DNA of 64,000 nucleotides from CALBZE01 sp036381255 (GTDB taxonomy: Bacteria > Gemmatimonadota > Gemmatimonadetes > Longimicrobiales > RSA9). The translations under genes were made by a program, and so were the position numbers. Where the stretch lies: contig DASVDG010000124.1 in assembly GCA_036381255.1 (NCBI GenBank), forward strand, positions 1 through 64,000, read 5' to 3'. A model generated the notes under the pieces. That model ran no database searches and was not told the DNA's origin. It saw only the letters and a program-made list of their open reading frames with translations. Shown here one piece after another: positions 60,987 to 64,000 of the stretch. The stretch's first letter is position 1; every line of letters begins with the position of its first letter.

Positions 60987-62286
60987 TCAGATCGCGCCGG
61001 CGGCGGGTCGGCTCGGGATTCTCACGCCCGGACTGGGCGCGGTGGCGACGACGTTCATGGCGGGCGTGGAGGCGGCGCGTCGCGGGCTGGCGCGGCCGAT
61101 CGGCTCGCTCACGCAGCTGGGCAACATCCGGCTGGGCAAGCGGACGGACGGGCGGCAGCCGAAGATCAAGGAGTTCGTGCCGCTGGCGGAGCTGGACCAG
61201 GTGGTGTTCGGCGCGTGGGACCCGATCCCGGACGATGCGTACGAGAGCGCGGTCAAGGCCGGCGTGCTGGAGGCGCGGCACCTCGAGCCGATCGCGGATG
61301 CGCTGCGGCAGGTCAAGCCGATGCCGGCGGTGTTCGACAAGAACTACGTGCGCCGGCTCGACGGCGAGAACGTGAAGAAGGGCCGGAGCCAGATGGAGCT
61401 GGCGGAGCAGCTCCGGGAGGACATCCGCCGCTTCGGCAAGGAGAACGGCTGCGACCGCATGGTCATGGTCTGGTGCGGCTCGACCGAGATCTACCTGAAG
61501 CCGACCGAGGCGCATCAGACGATCGAGGCGTTCGAGAAGGCGATGGAGACGAACGACCCGGCGATCGCGCCGTCTATGGTCTACGCGTACGCCGCGATCA
61601 TGGAGGGCGTGCCGTACGCGAACGGCGCGCCGAACCTGACGGTCGACATCCCGGCGCTCCAGCAACTCGCGAAGGAGCGCGGCGTGCCGATCGCGGGGAA
61701 GGACTTCAAGACCGGGCAGACGCTGATGAAGACGATCCTCGCGCCCGGGCTGAAGGCCCGCATGCTCGGGCTCAGCGGCTGGTTCAGCACCAACATCCTG
61801 GGGAACCGGGACGGCGCGGTGCTGGACGACCCCGACTCGTTCAAGACGAAGGAGGAGTCGAAGCTCGGCGTCCTGGACACGATCCTCCAGCCGGACCTCT
61901 ATCCCGAGCTGTACGGCGAGATCTACCACAAGGTGCGGATCAACTACTATCCGCCCCGCGGCGACAACAAGGAAGGCTGGGACAACCTCGACATCTTCGG
62001 GTGGATGGGCTACCCGATGCAGATCAAGGTCGACTTCCTGTGCCGCGACTCGATCCTGGCCGCGCCGATCGTGCTCGACCTGGCGCTGTTCCTCGATCTC
62101 GCGAAGCGGGCGGAGATGAGCGGGATCCAGGAGTGGCTGTCGTTCTACTTCAAGAGCCCGATGACGGCGCCCGGCCTGTACCCGGAGCACGATATCTTCA
62201 TCCAGCAGATGAAGCTGAAGAACACGCTGCGGCATCTGATGGGCGAGGATCAGATCACGCACCTCGGGGTGGAGTACTACGAATGA
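60973..62286 (+). CDS. ino1: Myo-inositol-1-phosphate synthase
   Basis: NAD-dependent conversion of glucose-6-phosphate to L-myo-inositol-1-phosphate. 437 residues; GVGAVAT-like start (GILTPGLGAVATTFMAG), NGAPNLTVDIPAL, GKDFKTGQTLMKTILAPGLK and SWFSTNILGNRDG-type block with SKxxVxDDI-equivalent KEESKLGVLD are recognisable. GTG 60973 has GAGGAAG upstream and overlaps the phosphotransferase gene. An intrinsic terminator follows. Together the pair would make inositol phospholipids. Confidence 0.93.
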   Translation: MKQGSQIAPAAGRLGILTPGLGAVATTFMAGVEAARRGLARPIGSLTQLGNIRLGKRTDGRQPKIKEFVPLAELDQVVFGAWDPIPDDAYESAVKAGVLEARHLEPIADALRQVKPMPAVFDKNYVRRLDGENVKKGRSQMELAEQLREDIRRFGKENGCDRMVMVWCGSTEIYLKPTEAHQTIEAFEKAMETNDPAIAPSMVYAYAAIMEGVPYANGAPNLTVDIPALQQLAKERGVPIAGKDFKTGQTLMKTILAPGLKARMLGLSGWFSTNILGNRDGAVLDDPDSFKTKEESKLGVLDTILQPDLYPELYGEIYHKVRINYYPPRGDNKEGWDNLDIFGWMGYPMQIKVDFLCRDSILAAPIVLDLALFLDLAKRAEMSGIQEWLSFYFKSPMTAPGLYPEHDIFIQQMKLKNTLRHLMGEDQITHLGVEYYE

Positions 62287-62321
62287 GGCGCGGGGAAAGC
62301 CCGGGTTGAAGTTCGAGGGGC

Positions 62322-62352
62322 GGGGCGGGCGTGGGGTCCGGCCCGCCCCTTT
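62322..62352 (+). terminator. Intrinsic terminator after ino1
   Basis: 9 bp perfect stem GGGGCGGGC (62322-62330) with GCCCGCCCC (62341-62349), 10 nt loop, then TTTCT. 36 bases after the ino1 stop. Confidence 0.7.
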
Positions 62353-62421
62353 CTGCACGATGATGTCGTGCGGGGCGTGGGGAGGGGCGGGAGGATGGCG
62401 CGGCGGTACAGGAGCCGGGGC

Positions 62422-63063
62422 ATGCGGCAGGGAATCTTCATCGTGTTCGAAGGGGTGGAGGGGTCGGGGAAGTCGACGCAGGTGCGGCTGCTCGGGGAGC
62501 GGCTGGCGCGGCACGGGGTCGATCACCTGGTGACGCGGGAGCCGGGCGGGACGTCGGTAGGGGAGGAGATCCGGCGCATCCTGCTGCACGGCGGGGAGGT
62601 GCCGGCGCGGGCGGAGCTGCTGCTGATGCTGTCCGCGCGCGCGGTGTTCGTGGGCGAGGTGGTGCGGCCGGCGCTGGAGCGGGGGGCGGTCGTGGTGGCG
62701 GATCGGTACGAGCTCTCGACGCTCGCGTACCAGGGGTACGGCCGTGGGCTCCCGCTCGACGAAGTGCGGCGGATGAACGCGTTCGCGACGGAGGGGGTGA
62801 CGCCGGACGTGACGCTGGTGCTGGACGTGCCGCCGGACGTCGGGGCGGCGCGGCGTGCGAAGGAGGGGCGGCACGCGGACCGGATCGAGCAGGCGGGCGC
62901 GGCGTTTCACGCGCGGGTGGCGGAGGCATACCGCTTGCTTGCTGAGACGGAGCCCCGGGTGGAGCGAGTCGACGGCGGCGGGCCGCCGGAGCGGGTGCAC
63001 GCCGAGGTGCTGCGGCGGCTGCGGGCGCGGCTTCCAGAAACATTGTGGCTCGGGGAGGGTTAG
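62422..63063 (+). CDS. tmk: Thymidylate kinase
   Basis: Phosphorylates dTMP to dTDP. 213 residues with P-loop GVEGSGKS (residues 11-18), TREPGGTSVGEEIRRILL, and VVADRYELSTLAYQG (DRY motif). A LID region with RxxxR pattern is present (KEGRHADRIE). ATG 62422, with GGAG 7 bases upstream, gives the family-typical start; ATG 62395 is an alternative adding nine basic residues. Confidence 0.94.
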   Translation: MRQGIFIVFEGVEGSGKSTQVRLLGERLARHGVDHLVTREPGGTSVGEEIRRILLHGGEVPARAELLLMLSARAVFVGEVVRPALERGAVVVADRYELSTLAYQGYGRGLPLDEVRRMNAFATEGVTPDVTLVLDVPPDVGAARRAKEGRHADRIEQAGAAFHARVAEAYRLLAETEPRVERVDGGGPPERVHAEVLRRLRARLPETLWLGEG

Positions 63064-63110
63064 TACGTCTGCGGTTCGTGGCGGGCAGGTCGCGTAGTCA
63101 TGGAGGATGG

Positions 63111-64000
63111 ATGACGATCAAGCGGGCGTTGGTGGCGCCGATGGTGATCGCGGTGGTCGCGCTGGCCACGGGCGGTTGGTTGCTTCAGCGGGGTGTGGGC
63201 CGGGAAGGCAACGTATACTTTCAGGCCCGCCTCTTCGACGAGGTGCTGCATCACATTTCGGACCGGTACGTGGATCCGAAGGATCCGTCGACGCTCTACA
63301 AGATGGCGATCGACGGGCTGATCTACGAGCTGGGCGACCCGCACACGGCGTTCATGACGCCGGAGGAGTACGAAGCGCTGAAGGTGCAGACCCAGGGCGA
63401 GTACGCGGGGATCGGCTCCGAGATCGACGTACGCGACGGCTGGGTCACGATCGTCTCGCCGCTGCCCGGCTCGCCGTCGGAGCGGGCGGGGCTCCAGGCG
63501 GGTGACCGGATCATCGAGGTCGACGGCGAGTCGACGCGTGGGTGGAGCGCGGACGACGCGGTTCGCGAGCTGCGCGGCCCGCAGGGTGAACCGGTCGAAC
63601 TCACGGTCTCGCGGCTGGGCGTCGACGAACCGATCCGGTTCCGCATCGTCCGGGACGAGATCCACATCCAGGCGGTCCAGACCAGCTACCTGATGGATGA
63701 CGGCATCGGCTACGTCCAGCTGCGGGTCTTCAGCGAGAGCACGACGGAGGAGCTGCGCGAGGCGATCGAGGAGCTGCGCCGGCAGGGGATGCGCGGCCTC
63801 GTCCTCGACCTGCGGCGCAACCCGGGCGGGCTGCTGGACCAGGCGATCTCGGCATCGGACCTGTTCCTCGGCGAAGACAAGGTCGTGGCGGAGCTGCGGG
63901 GCCGGTCGCGGGAGATGAACCAGCGGTTCACGACCAGCGACGAGGACCGGTTCGAGGGGCTGCCGATCGTGGTGCTCGTCGGCCCGTCGACGGCGTCGGC
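63111..64000 (+). CDS. S41 C-terminal processing peptidase (cut by window edge)
   Basis: The first 296 residues of a CtpA/Prc-type serine protease. A membrane/signal segment (LVAPMVIAVVALATGGWLL) is followed by a helical part (DEVLHHISDRYVDP), a PDZ domain (GEYAGIGSEIDV, SPSERAGLQAGDRIIEVDG) and the S41 core (LVLDLRRNPGGLLDQA). The nucleophile region GPSTASA lies at the very edge, so the rest including the catalytic Lys is outside the window. Periplasmic; substrates unknown. Ribosome binding site GGAGG at 63102-63106. Confidence 0.93.
   Translation, partial: MTIKRALVAPMVIAVVALATGGWLLQRGVGREGNVYFQARLFDEVLHHISDRYVDPKDPSTLYKMAIDGLIYELGDPHTAFMTPEEYEALKVQTQGEYAGIGSEIDVRDGWVTIVSPLPGSPSERAGLQAGDRIIEVDGESTRGWSADDAVRELRGPQGEPVELTVSRLGVDEPIRFRIVRDEIHIQAVQTSYLMDDGIGYVQLRVFSESTTEELREAIEELRRQGMRGLVLDLRRNPGGLLDQAISASDLFLGEDKVVAELRGRSREMNQRFTTSDEDRFEGLPIVVLVGPSTAS

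Overview
The window is a compact, G+C-rich bacterial chromosome segment with 56 recognisable protein genes, no rRNA, no tRNA that I can see, no CRISPR and no insertion sequence. The content points to a Gram-negative (outer-membrane) bacterium outside Proteobacteria, most like Gemmatimonadota: a full Tol-Pal set with a TonB-like protein in the TolA place, an LptD-like barrel, LolA, Lnt, Wzi-like and other barrel proteins, together with genes better known from Actinobacteria (decaprenyl-phosphoryl-arabinose enzymes, inositol-1-phosphate synthase plus a phosphatidylinositol-phosphate-type synthase). The phylum is an inference from gene content and recollection; no search was run.

Layout. 1-3.5 kb: an iterated hairpin array, then radC and a bifunctional-type rel. 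3.6-9.3 kb (minus strand): an outer-membrane barrel gene, an AftB-like membrane glycosyltransferase, ubiA-type phosphoribosyltransferase, dprE2 and dprE1, tightly packed, which together would make and use an arabinofuranosyl lipid donor. 9.7-16.1 kb: uvrB, then tsaE-tsaB-rimI-hemB and a Wzi-like gene. 16.2-26.1 kb: ssb, a LysM lipoprotein, hemX-hemA, a sugar-nucleotide epimerase, then tolQ-tolR-tonB/tolA-tolB-pal-cpoB. 26.1-30.4 kb: nrdR-tatC-lptD. 30.6-36.3 kb: histidine degradation (hutH, hutI, ftcD) and a TPR protein. 36.4-40 kb: polyprenyl diphosphate synthase, a DUF4321 membrane protein, tatA, and convergent ppiD. 40.2-48 kb: a TPR protein, aroQ, accB-accC, comB-like, ftsK, followed at once by a second iterated hairpin array. 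48.3-55.4 kb: lolA-like, rimO, hemL, a SpoIID-like lipoprotein, a barrel protein and a Gfo/Idh dehydrogenase. 55.5-64 kb: lnt, rpmE, prfA-prmC, a YlbF-like gene, a CDP-alcohol phosphotransferase with ino1, tmk, and a truncated S41 peptidase at the edge.

Genes are densely arranged, with many ATGA/GTGA/TGATG stop-start overlaps that imply translational coupling. Several good sigma70-like promoters can be read, often with a -10 of TATCTT and a 17-18 bp spacer; two of them place the start site on the A of the start codon (hutH, ftcD), predicting leaderless mRNAs.

The most unusual signal is a pair of arrays (bases 6-169 and 47960-48193) made of short perfect hairpins whose stems differ from unit to unit but which are separated by near-constant hexamers: on the oriented strand GGGAGC in the first block, one GGGAC, then GGGGGC. 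Both arrays share this same order although they lie 48 kb apart in opposite orientation. I do not recognise this as a described repeat family.
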